64,000 nt of DNA from assembly GCA_945874695.1 (NCBI GenBank), contig CAMCHP010000004.1, positions 16,263 through 80,262 on the forward strand, given 5' to 3'. The position numbers and the translations under genes were made by a program. Below are positions 46,203 to 55,064 of the stretch, one piece after another. Under the pieces are notes generated by a model. It made no database searches and had not been told where the DNA came from. It saw only the letters and a program-made list of their open reading frames with translations. The DNA comes from Chryseobacterium gleum (GTDB lineage: Bacteria; Bacteroidota; Bacteroidia; Flavobacteriales_D; Sanyastnellaceae). Numbering within the stretch: the stretch's first letter is position 1; each line of letters begins with the position of its first letter.

Positions 46203-46243
46203 CAACGTCTTTAGCACAGACGTTGCCGGGGGAACCTTCCCCC
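46203..46243 (+). promoter_or_regulatory. Two tandem hairpins between nrdB and nrdA
   Basis: CAACGTCT (46203) pairs with AGACGTTG (ending 46225), and GGGGGAA (46228-46234) pairs with TTCCCCC (46237-46243). The second stem is followed by six A, not T, so it is not a plus-strand terminator. The pair could affect mRNA processing or nrdA translation. Confidence 0.45.
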
Positions 46244-46280
46244 AAAAAATACTCGTAGAACCCCTTAAGAGAGAAGCCAT

Positions 46281-48653
46281 ATGTTTGTAACCAAGCGCGA
46301 CGGCCGCCGAGAAGCGGTCAAATTTGACAAGATTACCGCCCGGATTAAAAAGCTCTGTTACGGTCTTCACACCTCTGTAGACCCTGTTAAAATTGCCCTT
46401 CGGGTGATTGACGGTGTATACGATGGCGTATCGACATCAGACCTTGATAACCTCGCAGCTGAGGTGGCTGCTACCAACGCTGTGGCCCACCCCGACTATG
46501 CTTTGTTGGCATCGCGGATTGCAGTTTCGAACCTGCATAAAAACACCAAGAAGTCATTCACTGAAGTGATGTCAGACCTCTACAATTACGTTGACCCAGT
46601 GACCAAACAGCCGGCCTCTCTTCTGGCAGAAGATGTTTGGGAAGTTATTCAGGCCAACAGTGAGTTCTTGGATTCAACAGTAATTTACGATCGCGATTTT
46701 AACTACGATTATTTCGGATTTAAAACACTCGAGCGGTCGTACCTATTGAAAATTGATGGCGAAGTCGCTGAACGACCGCAACACATGCTTCTCCGTGTAT
46801 CGGTAGGGATTCATAAAGACGACCTCGAATCAGTGGTTGAAACCTATAACATGATGAGCGAGGGCTGGTTCACCCATGCTACACCAACCTTGTTCAATGC
46901 AGGCACGCCCAAACCCCAAATGTCGAGCTGCTTCTTGCTCACCATGAAAGAAGACAGCATTGGTGGAATATATGATACGCTAAAGCAAACAGCACAGATT
47001 TCGCAAAATGCGGGTGGTATCGGCTTGGCGATTCATGACATTCGTGCAAAAGGCTCGTACATCAAAGGAACCAATGGCACCTCAAACGGCATCGTACCGA
47101 TGTTGCGAGTATTCAATGATACCGCACGTTACGTTGACCAAGGTGGTGGAAAGCGTAAAGGCTCTTTCGCAATCTACGTTGAGCCCTGGCATGCTGATAT
47201 TTATGACTTCCTCGACTTGAAAAAGAACCACGGGAAAGAAGAGCAACGCGCACGCGATTTGTTCTACGCTTTGTGGATCCCAGACTTGTTCATGAAGCGC
47301 GTTGAAGAAGACGGCGTGTGGACCCTCATGTGCCCCAATGAATGTCCGGGCTTGACCGACAGCTGGGGTGCTGATTTTGAAAAGCGCTACACCAAGTACG
47401 AAAAAGAAGGCCGCGGTCGCGAAACCATCCGTGCGCAAGAGTTATGGCAACGCATCATCGATTCTCAAATTGAGACGGGAACGCCTTACATGCTCTATAA
47501 AGACGCAGCGAACAGCAAGTCAAACCAACAAAACCTCGGAACCATTCGTTCATCGAACTTATGTACCGAAATCATCGAGTACACGGCACCCGACGAGGTT
47601 GCTGTGTGTAACCTTGCGTCGATCGCACTTCCGAAGTTTGTCAAGAATGGCGAGTTTGATCACCAGCGCTTGTTCGAAGTTGCCTACCGTGTAACCAAGA
47701 ACTTGAACCAAATCATTGATCGCAACTACTACCCGATTCCAGAGGCGCGCAAATCAAACATGCGTCACCGTCCGATCGGCATTGGTGTACAGGGTTTGGC
47801 TGATGCGTTCATTATGTTGCGTCACCCCTTTGATTCTGCAGGGGCCCGCACCCTCAACCGCGACATCTTTGAAACCATTTACTACGCAGCGTTGACTGCT
47901 TCAAAAGACCTCGCAAAAGCTGAAGGTACTTATGAAACGTATGAAGGATCACCGGCATCGAAAGGCATCTTGCAGTTCGATATGTGGGGCGTACAACCAA
48001 CCAAGCGTTGGGAATGGGATGTGCTGAAGGCAGAAATCAAACAGCATGGCCTAAGAAACTCATTGCTGTTGGCTCCGATGCCTACCGCATCTACTGCACA
48101 GGTACTTGGAAACAACGAATGCTTTGAGCCTTACACTTCAAACATGTACAATCGTCGTGTACTGAGTGGCGAATTCATTGTTGTCAACAAACACCTGCTT
48201 CGCGACCTCACCAAACTTGGTTTGTGGGATGAAGAGATGAAAAACAAACTCGTTGCACACAACGGTTCAGTACAAAACATCCCTGAAATTCCAGACAATC
48301 TCAAGGCCATCTACAAAACCGCATGGGAGATTTCTCAGAAGGCGATCATCGACATGGCTGCTGACCGCGGTGCTTTCATCTGCCAGTCGCAATCGTTGAA
48401 CATCTTTATGGAGAATGCAACGTTTGGCAAACTTACTTCAATGCATTTCTACGGATGGAAGAAAGGTTTGAAAACAGGCATGTATTACTTGCGTACTAAA
48501 GCGGCGCGTGATGCCATCAAATTCACGGTCGACAAAAAGTACCAAGAGGTACCTATTACCGCATCAACTGCACAAGCGGTGAAAGAACAAGAAGCGGCAG
48601 CTTTGGCGTGTTCGATCGAGAACGGTGCAGACTGCGAAATGTGCAGCGGTTAA
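46281..48653 (+). CDS. nrdA: Ribonucleotide reductase large (alpha) subunit, class Ia
   Basis: A 790-aa R1 protein. An ATP-cone (residues 1-95, [16 protein letters not shown]) supplies allosteric activity control. Active-site residues are Cys217 (MSSCFLL), Asn426-Cys428-Glu430 (NLCTEI) and Cys443 (VCNLAS). [15 protein letters not shown] is a family block. The C-terminal Cys785/Cys788 pair (CEMC) shuttles electrons from thioredoxin or glutaredoxin. It is a single full-length chain. It follows nrdB, and a strong terminator lies 22 bp after the stop, which closes the nrd operon. Confidence 0.98.
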   Translation: MFVTKRDGRREAVKFDKITARIKKLCYGLHTSVDPVKIALRVIDGVYDGVSTSDLDNLAAEVAATNAVAHPDYALLASRIAVSNLHKNTKKSFTEVMSDLYNYVDPVTKQPASLLAEDVWEVIQANSEFLDSTVIYDRDFNYDYFGFKTLERSYLLKIDGEVAERPQHMLLRVSVGIHKDDLESVVETYNMMSEGWFTHATPTLFNAGTPKPQMSSCFLLTMKEDSIGGIYDTLKQTAQISQNAGGIGLAIHDIRAKGSYIKGTNGTSNGIVPMLRVFNDTARYVDQGGGKRKGSFAIYVEPWHADIYDFLDLKKNHGKEEQRARDLFYALWIPDLFMKRVEEDGVWTLMCPNECPGLTDSWGADFEKRYTKYEKEGRGRETIRAQELWQRIIDSQIETGTPYMLYKDAANSKSNQQNLGTIRSSNLCTEIIEYTAPDEVAVCNLASIALPKFVKNGEFDHQRLFEVAYRVTKNLNQIIDRNYYPIPEARKSNMRHRPIGIGVQGLADAFIMLRHPFDSAGARTLNRDIFETIYYAALTASKDLAKAEGTYETYEGSPASKGILQFDMWGVQPTKRWEWDVLKAEIKQHGLRNSLLLAPMPTASTAQVLGNNECFEPYTSNMYNRRVLSGEFIVVNKHLLRDLTKLGLWDEEMKNKLVAHNGSVQNIPEIPDNLKAIYKTAWEISQKAIIDMAADRGAFICQSQSLNIFMENATFGKLTSMHFYGWKKGLKTGMYYLRTKAARDAIKFTVDKKYQEVPITASTAQAVKEQEAAALACSIENGADCEMCSG

Positions 48654-48675
48654 GCTACAAATCACCGAACATACC

Positions 48676-48711
48676 AAGGGGCTGATTCATTTCTGAATCA
48701 GCCCCTTTTTT
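48676..48711 (+). terminator. Rho-independent terminator of the nrdBA operon
   Basis: AAGGGGCTGATTCA, loop TTTC, TGAATCAGCCCCTT form a perfect 14-bp stem followed by a T tract. Confidence 0.95.
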
Positions 48712-48746
48712 ATCCCACCACCACCGAATACCCTGTTTAAGGGATT

Positions 48747-48770
48747 GTGTAGAATGATTCTAAACTACAC
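48747..48770 (+). promoter_or_regulatory. Nested dyad, candidate iron-type operator over the uptake-module promoter
   Basis: TAGAATGATTCTA (48750-48762) is a perfect 6-1-6 inverted repeat, nested inside GTGTAG (48747) and CTACAC (48765-48770). Its AGAATnATTCT core resembles Fur/DtxR-type iron boxes reported upstream of Bacteroidota iron genes. TACACTTTTG right after it looks like the -7 region, so a bound repressor would block transcription. The nature of the regulator is inferred. Confidence 0.55.
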
Positions 48771-48824
48771 TTTTGCACTGCATATTGATCAAATGCATGT
48801 ACGAACATTTAACCTCAAAAGATC

Positions 48825-49967
48825 ATGCAACACACGTTTCGTTCAATACTTCTTCTATCTGCCGCTATCGCAGTACTCAGCGCATGCAAAAAAGACGAAG
48901 AATCTGAGCCAATTACCCCAGGTCTAGAAGTACCAAACAGCTATATATCGGCAGATTACGACGAAAACACAACCGTTGAATATGCGGTGCGCAGCCAACT
49001 TGCAGTACTCAGCTCCTATATGAAATCAGCTGAAAACATCGAGGTGGTACTTGATGAAGCCCAACTCAATACACTCTATTCAGGAACAGGCTCTCCTTCT
49101 TTAGCTGAATTAACCCCGGCCTATTACAACAGCCTCATTGTAGATCAGCTCTTCCCAGAAATTGCTTCATCAAGCGGCAATGCTTATGACCCCGCGAACG
49201 GTGCCACAGCAACCGAAGGCGGTGTTTTCGGCAATCGCTTGTTGAACCGTCGCGCCAAAGAGAGCCTGCAAGAGGTTGAAAAGGGACTCTTTGAAGCCGC
49301 CCTATACAATCACCTCATTGCAGTAAGTGAGGGCCCGCTCACTTCAGCCGCTGTTGATCAAATGGTTGCGATTTACGGTGCGCATCCCAACTTTCCTAAC
49401 ACCAACACAGCAGCAAATACAAGCACCCCCGACGCGTTCATTGCGTTGTATGCTGCCCGCCGCGACAAGAATGACGGTAGCGGATTGTACACCCGTACCC
49501 GCGACCAATTCATTCGTCTCAAGGCTGCAATTGAAGCAGGTTCTGCATTCAACGCTGAGCGCGACCAAGCACTCGAAGACCTCAAGTACCTCATTGAGAA
49601 ATCGGTTATGGCTACGGCAATTTACTATGGCTATACCGCGACTACAAAACTCACCACCAGCAATCCATCTGAAACAACCCTGAGTGGCGCTTTGCACGAC
49701 TTAGCCGAAGCGGTTGGTTTTGTGCATGGCTGGCGCGCAGTTCCACAAGAACACCGCACCATCACCAATGCACAAATTGATGAAGTACTTGAATTGCTGC
49801 TTGCTCCTGCTGGAACAGAGGGAACCATGTACAACTACATCACCGATAGTTTCAACACGGTACCCAACATCATCGCATACCAAACTATCCTTCAGGACAT
49901 CTACAATTTCAGCGATGCTGAAATGGAAGACTTCAAGCAAAACTGGATTGCACTCCAGGGGAGATAA
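48825..49967 (+). CDS. DUF4856 lipoprotein of the imelysin/HTTM/TonB-receptor module
   Basis: A 380-aa lipoprotein. Signal peptide and lipobox (AVLSAC, Cys21) are followed by KKDEESE; a Lys plus acidic pair just after the Cys is the described Bacteroidota lipoprotein export signal, so surface exposure is predicted. The body (YISADYDENTTVEYAVRSQL, GNRLLNRRAKESLQEVEKGLFEAALYNHL, AEAVGFVHGWR) is mostly helical and matches DUF4856, a family regularly found next to imelysins. Function is not established; binding of iron or an iron complex is a hypothesis from context. It heads the four-gene unit and lies 71 bp before the imelysin gene, with a 12-bp hairpin in the gap. Confidence 0.85.
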   Translation: MQHTFRSILLLSAAIAVLSACKKDEESEPITPGLEVPNSYISADYDENTTVEYAVRSQLAVLSSYMKSAENIEVVLDEAQLNTLYSGTGSPSLAELTPAYYNSLIVDQLFPEIASSSGNAYDPANGATATEGGVFGNRLLNRRAKESLQEVEKGLFEAALYNHLIAVSEGPLTSAAVDQMVAIYGAHPNFPNTNTAANTSTPDAFIALYAARRDKNDGSGLYTRTRDQFIRLKAAIEAGSAFNAERDQALEDLKYLIEKSVMATAIYYGYTATTKLTTSNPSETTLSGALHDLAEAVGFVHGWRAVPQEHRTITNAQIDEVLELLLAPAGTEGTMYNYITDSFNTVPNIIAYQTILQDIYNFSDAEMEDFKQNWIALQGR

Positions 49968-49991
49968 TACGTTCATTTTAGGGTTTGAACA

Positions 49992-50017
49992 GTCTGGCAC
50001 ACCTGGGTGTGCCAGAC
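49992..50017 (+). other. Intercistronic 12-bp hairpin between the DUF4856 and imelysin genes
   Basis: GTCTGGCACACC and GGTGTGCCAGAC pair perfectly around a 2-nt loop. No T tract follows, so it is not a standard terminator. It could protect the upstream mRNA end or reduce downstream expression, setting different amounts of the two lipoproteins. Confidence 0.6.
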
Positions 50018-50038
50018 ATCTTCACCAACATCATGCAC

Positions 50039-51142
50039 ATGCCTAATAAAATAGCTTTTCTTAGTTTGGGTTTCAGCTTCATTGCATTGGCGTTTAGCGG
50101 ATGCAAAAAAGAGGAAACTGAAGACCAACTGTCTTTTGACCGCGCAGCCATGCTTAAGAACTACGGGGAGAATCTGATTATCCCATCGGTTAGTCAGCTT
50201 CAAAGTTCTATGCAACAGTTGAACGACGCTTTGCTGAACTTCACCAATGACCTCACCAATGATAACCTGGAGGCAGCCAAAAACGCATGGCAGACGGCAT
50301 ACCTCGACTTCATGCGCGTGAACAGTTTCAACTTTGGTCCAGGCGGCGAACAAGGCTTGAATAAAAGCATCACCGAAGAGGCCGGGACATGGCCTACAAA
50401 CACCGCCCTCATTGAAAGTAACATTGATGCTGCAAATTATTTGCTTAACGATTTCAACCGCGACAACCGTGGATTTCACGCCATCGACTATTTGTTGTTT
50501 GCAGATGATGCATCAACAACGCTTGCCGCTTTTGAAAATGCGAACCGACGGGCCTATTTGCTCGCCGTAAGTGCGCGGCTCAACCAACAAATCACAACGT
50601 TGAACAACGCCTGGACAAGCGGCTACCTCGCCGAATTCATAGCCAACAACGGCACCGATGTAGGAAGCTCTACATCGTTATTGTACAATGAGTTTGTGAA
50701 GAGTTTTGAAGCTTTGAAAAACTTTAAAATTGCCCTTCCCCTTGGGCTTCGTGCAGGTCAAACACAGGCTGAACCTCAGCTTGTTGAAGCTCGGTACAGT
50801 ACGTATTCGCTTCAGGTATTTCGCGCCCACTATGCCTCCATCATTGATTTATGGTACGGAAAGTCTTCAACTGGTGCTGACGGCTTAGGTTGGCGCGATT
50901 ACCTTGATGGTGTTGAAGGTGGTACCGACTTGATCGCTTCAACCGAAGCGCAAATCGCACTGATTGATGATGCCTTGGCAGCAATTCCCGACTCACCTTC
51001 CCTCGAAGAGCAGATCACAACGAACTTCGACGCATTGAACAACTTGCATGCACGGTTGCAGCAACATACCCGCTACTTTAAGAGCGACATGAGCAGCATT
51101 TTAGGCATCACCATCACATTCAGCAGCGGCGACGGCGACTAA
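50039..51142 (+). CDS. Imelysin (M75-like) family lipoprotein
   Basis: A 367-aa lipoprotein from ATG 50039 (MPNKIAFLSLGFSFIALAFSGC; Cys22). The following KKEETED gives the same surface-export signature as its neighbour. The protein is helical with two repeats and carries GFHAIDYLLF, the imelysin GxHxxE motif with Asp in place of Glu. Imelysins (IrpA and relatives) are iron-regulated; despite the M75 name, peptidase activity is doubtful and iron or iron-complex binding is more likely. An in-frame ATG at 50033 is possible. HTTM follows 9 bp later, so cotranslation is likely. Confidence 0.88.
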   Translation: MPNKIAFLSLGFSFIALAFSGCKKEETEDQLSFDRAAMLKNYGENLIIPSVSQLQSSMQQLNDALLNFTNDLTNDNLEAAKNAWQTAYLDFMRVNSFNFGPGGEQGLNKSITEEAGTWPTNTALIESNIDAANYLLNDFNRDNRGFHAIDYLLFADDASTTLAAFENANRRAYLLAVSARLNQQITTLNNAWTSGYLAEFIANNGTDVGSSTSLLYNEFVKSFEALKNFKIALPLGLRAGQTQAEPQLVEARYSTYSLQVFRAHYASIIDLWYGKSSTGADGLGWRDYLDGVEGGTDLIASTEAQIALIDDALAAIPDSPSLEEQITTNFDALNNLHARLQQHTRYFKSDMSSILGITITFSSGDGD

Positions 51143-51151
51143 GCAAAACCC

Positions 51152-52498
51152 ATGGTTTGGAAAGGGCGCCTTGCGCAACATATCTTTAACCTGCGATCAA
51201 TCGCACCGTTGGCAACCTTTCGCGTTGTCTTCGGTGCGTTAATGCTTTTCAGTACCCTGCGTTTCATGCTGCTCGGTTGGATCGACGACCACTACCTCGA
51301 ACCTGTCTTTCATTTCAAATATTTCGGTTTCGAATGGGTCGAACCCGCGGGAGCATCTGTGATGTATGGCCTGCACTTTGCTTTATGCCTTGCCGCCTTA
51401 GGTGTAATGCTCGGATTCTATTACCGGTTGAGCGCCGCCTTGGTGTTTCTCCTTTTCACGTATTTCGAGCTGATTGACCTAACCTACTACCTCAATCACT
51501 ATTATTTCGTGAGTCTCGTCAGCTTGATCCTGATCTTCTTGCCTGCACATAAAAGTTGGTCTGTTGACGCATGGAGAAATCCAAAAATCGTCGTGCATGA
51601 AGTCCCTGCATGGACCATCAACCTGCTCAAATTTCAGCTGGGCTTGGTTTACTTGTATGCAGGTCTTGCGAAGATCAACTCAACTTGGCTGATCGATCAT
51701 TTGCCCCTTCGCATTTGGTTACCTGCAGCCGACGAACTCCCGATCATTGGACCACTTCTGGCGACCGAGGCCGCGCCCCTACTCTTCAGTTGGGGTGGCA
51801 TGATCTACGATGTTAGCATTCCATTCTTGTTGCTCTGGTCGAGAACCCGCGTCTGGGCTTACATTGCGGTGATCCTGTTTCACGGCATCACAGGTTGGCT
51901 CTTCCAAATCGGCGTCTTTCCGCTGGTTATGATCGGCGCAACGCTCATCTTCTTTTCAGAAGCGTGGCACCTTCGTTTATGGAATGCGTGCATCCAACCC
52001 AAATCACAAGAAAAAAACCCAGGTAAACTTGTTGTTACTTCACCGCGCAAACAGCGGCTAATTGGCATAGTCTTGGCGCTCTATTGTGCATTTCAGGTTC
52101 TTTTTCCTTGGCGATTTGTGCTTTATCCAGGGAACATGTTTTGGACAGAACAAGGCTATCGTTTCGGATGGCGCGTAATGCTGATGGAGAAGGCAGGAAC
52201 TGCAACGTTTTATGTTCAAGATCAAATCACAGGGCGCGAGGGAATCGTATTCAACGACGAGTTCTTGAATCCGCATCAACAAAAACAAATGGCCATGCAA
52301 CCCGACATGATTATTCAGTATGCGCGCTTTTTGGCCGATCACTATGAAGCACTTGGGATGCGCGATGTGCGCATACGCGCCGAAGTTTATGTGACCCTGA
52401 ATGGCGCCCCGAGCCGTTTGCTCTTTTCAGATACGTTAAATTTGCTTTCAGTTGAAGACACCTGGGCGCACAAAAACTGGCTTTTCTCACATGAATAA
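51152..52498 (+). CDS. HTTM domain membrane protein (vitamin K-dependent gamma-carboxylase-like)
   Basis: A 448-aa inner-membrane protein with around eight hydrophobic segments. LTYYLNHYYFVSLVSLIL and LLKFQLGLVYLYAGLAKIN are the signature HTTM blocks, shared with vertebrate gamma-glutamyl carboxylase. A C-terminal soluble domain (FRFGWRVMLMEKAGTATFYV, VYVTLNGAPSRLL) follows the membrane part, as in other bacterial members. Whether it carboxylates anything is unknown; the two acidic lipoproteins and the receptor in the same operon are the obvious candidate partners. The last 8 nt overlap the TonB-dependent receptor gene (ATGAATAA), a sign of translational coupling. Confidence 0.88.
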   Translation: MVWKGRLAQHIFNLRSIAPLATFRVVFGALMLFSTLRFMLLGWIDDHYLEPVFHFKYFGFEWVEPAGASVMYGLHFALCLAALGVMLGFYYRLSAALVFLLFTYFELIDLTYYLNHYYFVSLVSLILIFLPAHKSWSVDAWRNPKIVVHEVPAWTINLLKFQLGLVYLYAGLAKINSTWLIDHLPLRIWLPAADELPIIGPLLATEAAPLLFSWGGMIYDVSIPFLLLWSRTRVWAYIAVILFHGITGWLFQIGVFPLVMIGATLIFFSEAWHLRLWNACIQPKSQEKNPGKLVVTSPRKQRLIGIVLALYCAFQVLFPWRFVLYPGNMFWTEQGYRFGWRVMLMEKAGTATFYVQDQITGREGIVFNDEFLNPHQQKQMAMQPDMIIQYARFLADHYEALGMRDVRIRAEVYVTLNGAPSRLLFSDTLNLLSVEDTWAHKNWLFSHE

Positions 52499-54932
52499 AT
52501 TGTGGGTTTTACTTGCGTTCATGGGGGTTATCGGCACATGGATTCCATCGTTTGGGCAAACCGGTGAATTGCGTGGCATGCTTAAATTGCCATACAGTAC
52601 AGCGGTAGAATTCACGCTGGTTGTGTTACCCGAACTCGAGCGTGTAGCCGTAGTTGGCAGCGACGGAAGTTTTTACTTCAGCGACCTTCCGTTTGGCTCG
52701 TATACCTTGCAATTGCGATCAATGCGCTTTTACGGTGAAGACCGCACTGTTAAAATTGATCAACCGATTGTAAAAACTGAATTTCCTGTGCAGCTGAGTG
52801 CTCCTGTAGCGCTCAGGCAAGCTGAAGTGATCACTGAACTCGAGCAGCAATTCGGCATCACCTATATTGAACGGTACAGAGATTTCACACTGTATGAAGC
52901 TAAGAAGCATGAGGTCATCCTTCTTCCAAATTTAACGGCGAATACTGCGACCAACAATCCCCGCCAAATCTTCGGTGGCATTACAGGTTTGAATATTTGG
53001 GAAAGCGATGGCGCAGGTTTGCAACTCGGAATTGGTGGTCGCGGGTTAAACCCAAATCGCACGTCGAACTTCAATACCCGTCAAAATGGCTACGACATTA
53101 GCGCCGACGCATTGGGTTACCCAGAAAGTTATTACACACCTCCCGCTGAAGTCTTGGAGCGTATCGAAGTCATTCGCGGCGCCGCCTCGTTGCAGTACGG
53201 CACGCAATTCGGCGGAATGATCAACTTCGTTTTCCGCGAGCACGAAGCGCAGAAACCGATTACTTATACCGGTCGCCAAACCTATGGTTCGTGGAATTTC
53301 ATCAACAGCTTCAACCTGTTCTCAGGCACACTTGCCAAAGGCAAATTCAGCTACTTGGCATACTATCAGCGCAAGCAGGGCGATGGGTGGAGACCCAATG
53401 GCGCGTTTACATTAAACAACGGATTCGTGCAATTGGCTTATAAGCCCAATCCGCGACACACCTTCAAATTAGAACTTACAAGGATGCATTATCTGGCTCA
53501 ACAACCGGGCGGTTTAACTGACGCGCAGTTTAGAGTAAACCCACTGTTGAGCAACCGCAGTAGAAACTGGTTCGACGTCGACTGGACGCTCGCTGCCCTC
53601 GACTATACCCATAAAATAAGCCCCACTGCGCGCTTGAATGTGAAAGCGTTTGCGCTTGATGCTTCGCGCAAAGCCGTTGGAAATCTCGAGCGAATTAATG
53701 TGATCGACTTCAACGGAAACCGTACATTGATCGAAGGCAACTTCAATAACTTAGGAGCAGAAATGCGCTACTTAAAAGAGATTCAACTTTGTGGATTGAG
53801 CCACACGCTCGTCACCGGCGCGAGGCTCTACCGCGGAACAACGGAAGCCCTCCAAGGCGACGCCAATGCTGAAGCCACGCCAAGCTTTGAATTTTTGAAT
53901 CCCGAGCGACTCGAAGGAAGCGCTTACACTTTCCCAAACAGCAATTACGCGTGGTTTCTTGAGCAAGTGATCTCATTGTCAGAACGTTGGAGTGTGACAC
54001 CCGGCATTCGCGTCGAACACATCTCAACTGAAGCGCAAGGATACTTTCGTCAGCGCGTATTTGACTTCGCCGGGAACATCATCTCTGATCAATTATCGAA
54101 CGAAACACTTCAGCGTAAACGAAACTTTGCAATCGTCGGAATAGGCAGTCAATTCAAGCTCTCTAAAGCCCTCACTGCGTATGGAAACATTTCTCAAAAC
54201 TACCGAGCGATCAACTTTTCTGATTTACGCATCCTCAATCCCAACTTTCGGGTCGATCCTGAACTAACCGATGAGCGCGGCTACACTGCTGACCTCGGCA
54301 TCAGAGGTCGTGTCAAAGATCTCGTGAACTTTGAACTGACTTCTTTCTACCTGTATTACAACAACCGCATCGGGCAAATTCTGCAGGCAGACGTTCCCCC
54401 GTTGTTCATCGATTACCGCTACCGCACGAATGTAAGCGCGTCCCGAACGGTTGGCGTCGAGGCCTACGCGGTCGTCAACCTTAAAAACTGTTTCTTCCAT
54501 TCGGCTGATGAGCTTACACTTTCGATCTTCGTGAATACCGCTTATATCAATGCCCGATACATCAACAGCCGTGATCGCGCAATTGAAGGAAACAAAGTAG
54601 AAATGGTTCCTGATCTGATTGTGCGCTCAGGCTTGACCGCAGGTTACCGCGACTTCACCGCGAGTTTTCAGTTCAACTACACTTCTTCGCATTACAGCGA
54701 CGCCAGCAATGCTGAACTTACCGCAACCGCCGTTGAAGGATTGATCCCGGCCTACATGGTAAGCGATCTTAGCGCCAAATACAACCTCTCCAAAACGGTG
54801 CAATTTGAGGCATCTTGCAATAACTTGTTCAACGCCATGTACTTCACCCGCCGCGCTGAGGCTTATCCCGGGCCGGGCTTACTCCCCGCTGAAGGCCGAA
54901 GTTTCTTCTTGACTTTGCAAATACAGCTTTAA
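52491..54932 (+). CDS. TonB-dependent outer-membrane receptor (FecA-like) of the imelysin module
   Basis: An 813-aa receptor; the start at ATG 52491 gives a signal peptide (MNKLWVLLAFMGVIGTWIPSFGQ). A short carboxypeptidase-regulatory-like N-terminal domain (TGELRGMLKLPYST) is followed by the plug (IFGGITGLNIWESDG, GIGGRGLNPNRTS, VLERIEVIRGAASLQYGTQFGGMINF) and a 22-strand barrel ending in EGRSFFLTLQIQL. Such receptors import ferric complexes, heme, cobalamin or other large ligands using TonB energy. The substrate is unknown; company with imelysin and the AGAATnATTCT dyad suggests iron. No SusD partner is present, so it is not a glycan locus. Confidence 0.93.
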   Translation: MNKLWVLLAFMGVIGTWIPSFGQTGELRGMLKLPYSTAVEFTLVVLPELERVAVVGSDGSFYFSDLPFGSYTLQLRSMRFYGEDRTVKIDQPIVKTEFPVQLSAPVALRQAEVITELEQQFGITYIERYRDFTLYEAKKHEVILLPNLTANTATNNPRQIFGGITGLNIWESDGAGLQLGIGGRGLNPNRTSNFNTRQNGYDISADALGYPESYYTPPAEVLERIEVIRGAASLQYGTQFGGMINFVFREHEAQKPITYTGRQTYGSWNFINSFNLFSGTLAKGKFSYLAYYQRKQGDGWRPNGAFTLNNGFVQLAYKPNPRHTFKLELTRMHYLAQQPGGLTDAQFRVNPLLSNRSRNWFDVDWTLAALDYTHKISPTARLNVKAFALDASRKAVGNLERINVIDFNGNRTLIEGNFNNLGAEMRYLKEIQLCGLSHTLVTGARLYRGTTEALQGDANAEATPSFEFLNPERLEGSAYTFPNSNYAWFLEQVISLSERWSVTPGIRVEHISTEAQGYFRQRVFDFAGNIISDQLSNETLQRKRNFAIVGIGSQFKLSKALTAYGNISQNYRAINFSDLRILNPNFRVDPELTDERGYTADLGIRGRVKDLVNFELTSFYLYYNNRIGQILQADVPPLFIDYRYRTNVSASRTVGVEAYAVVNLKNCFFHSADELTLSIFVNTAYINARYINSRDRAIEGNKVEMVPDLIVRSGLTAGYRDFTASFQFNYTSSHYSDASNAELTATAVEGLIPAYMVSDLSAKYNLSKTVQFEASCNNLFNAMYFTRRAEAYPGPGLLPAEGRSFFLTLQIQL

Positions 54933-55064
54933 ACAAGCGATGTGTATTCAAGCACGGGTAGCGGTCCGTATTGTTCAAAGTAGATCATAGCAAAGCAAGA
55001 TTGTCGAAATTCCGAGAACAAAGTCGACCTTTTCTTTGTACCTTAAGGCTGTAAAACCCTCCCT

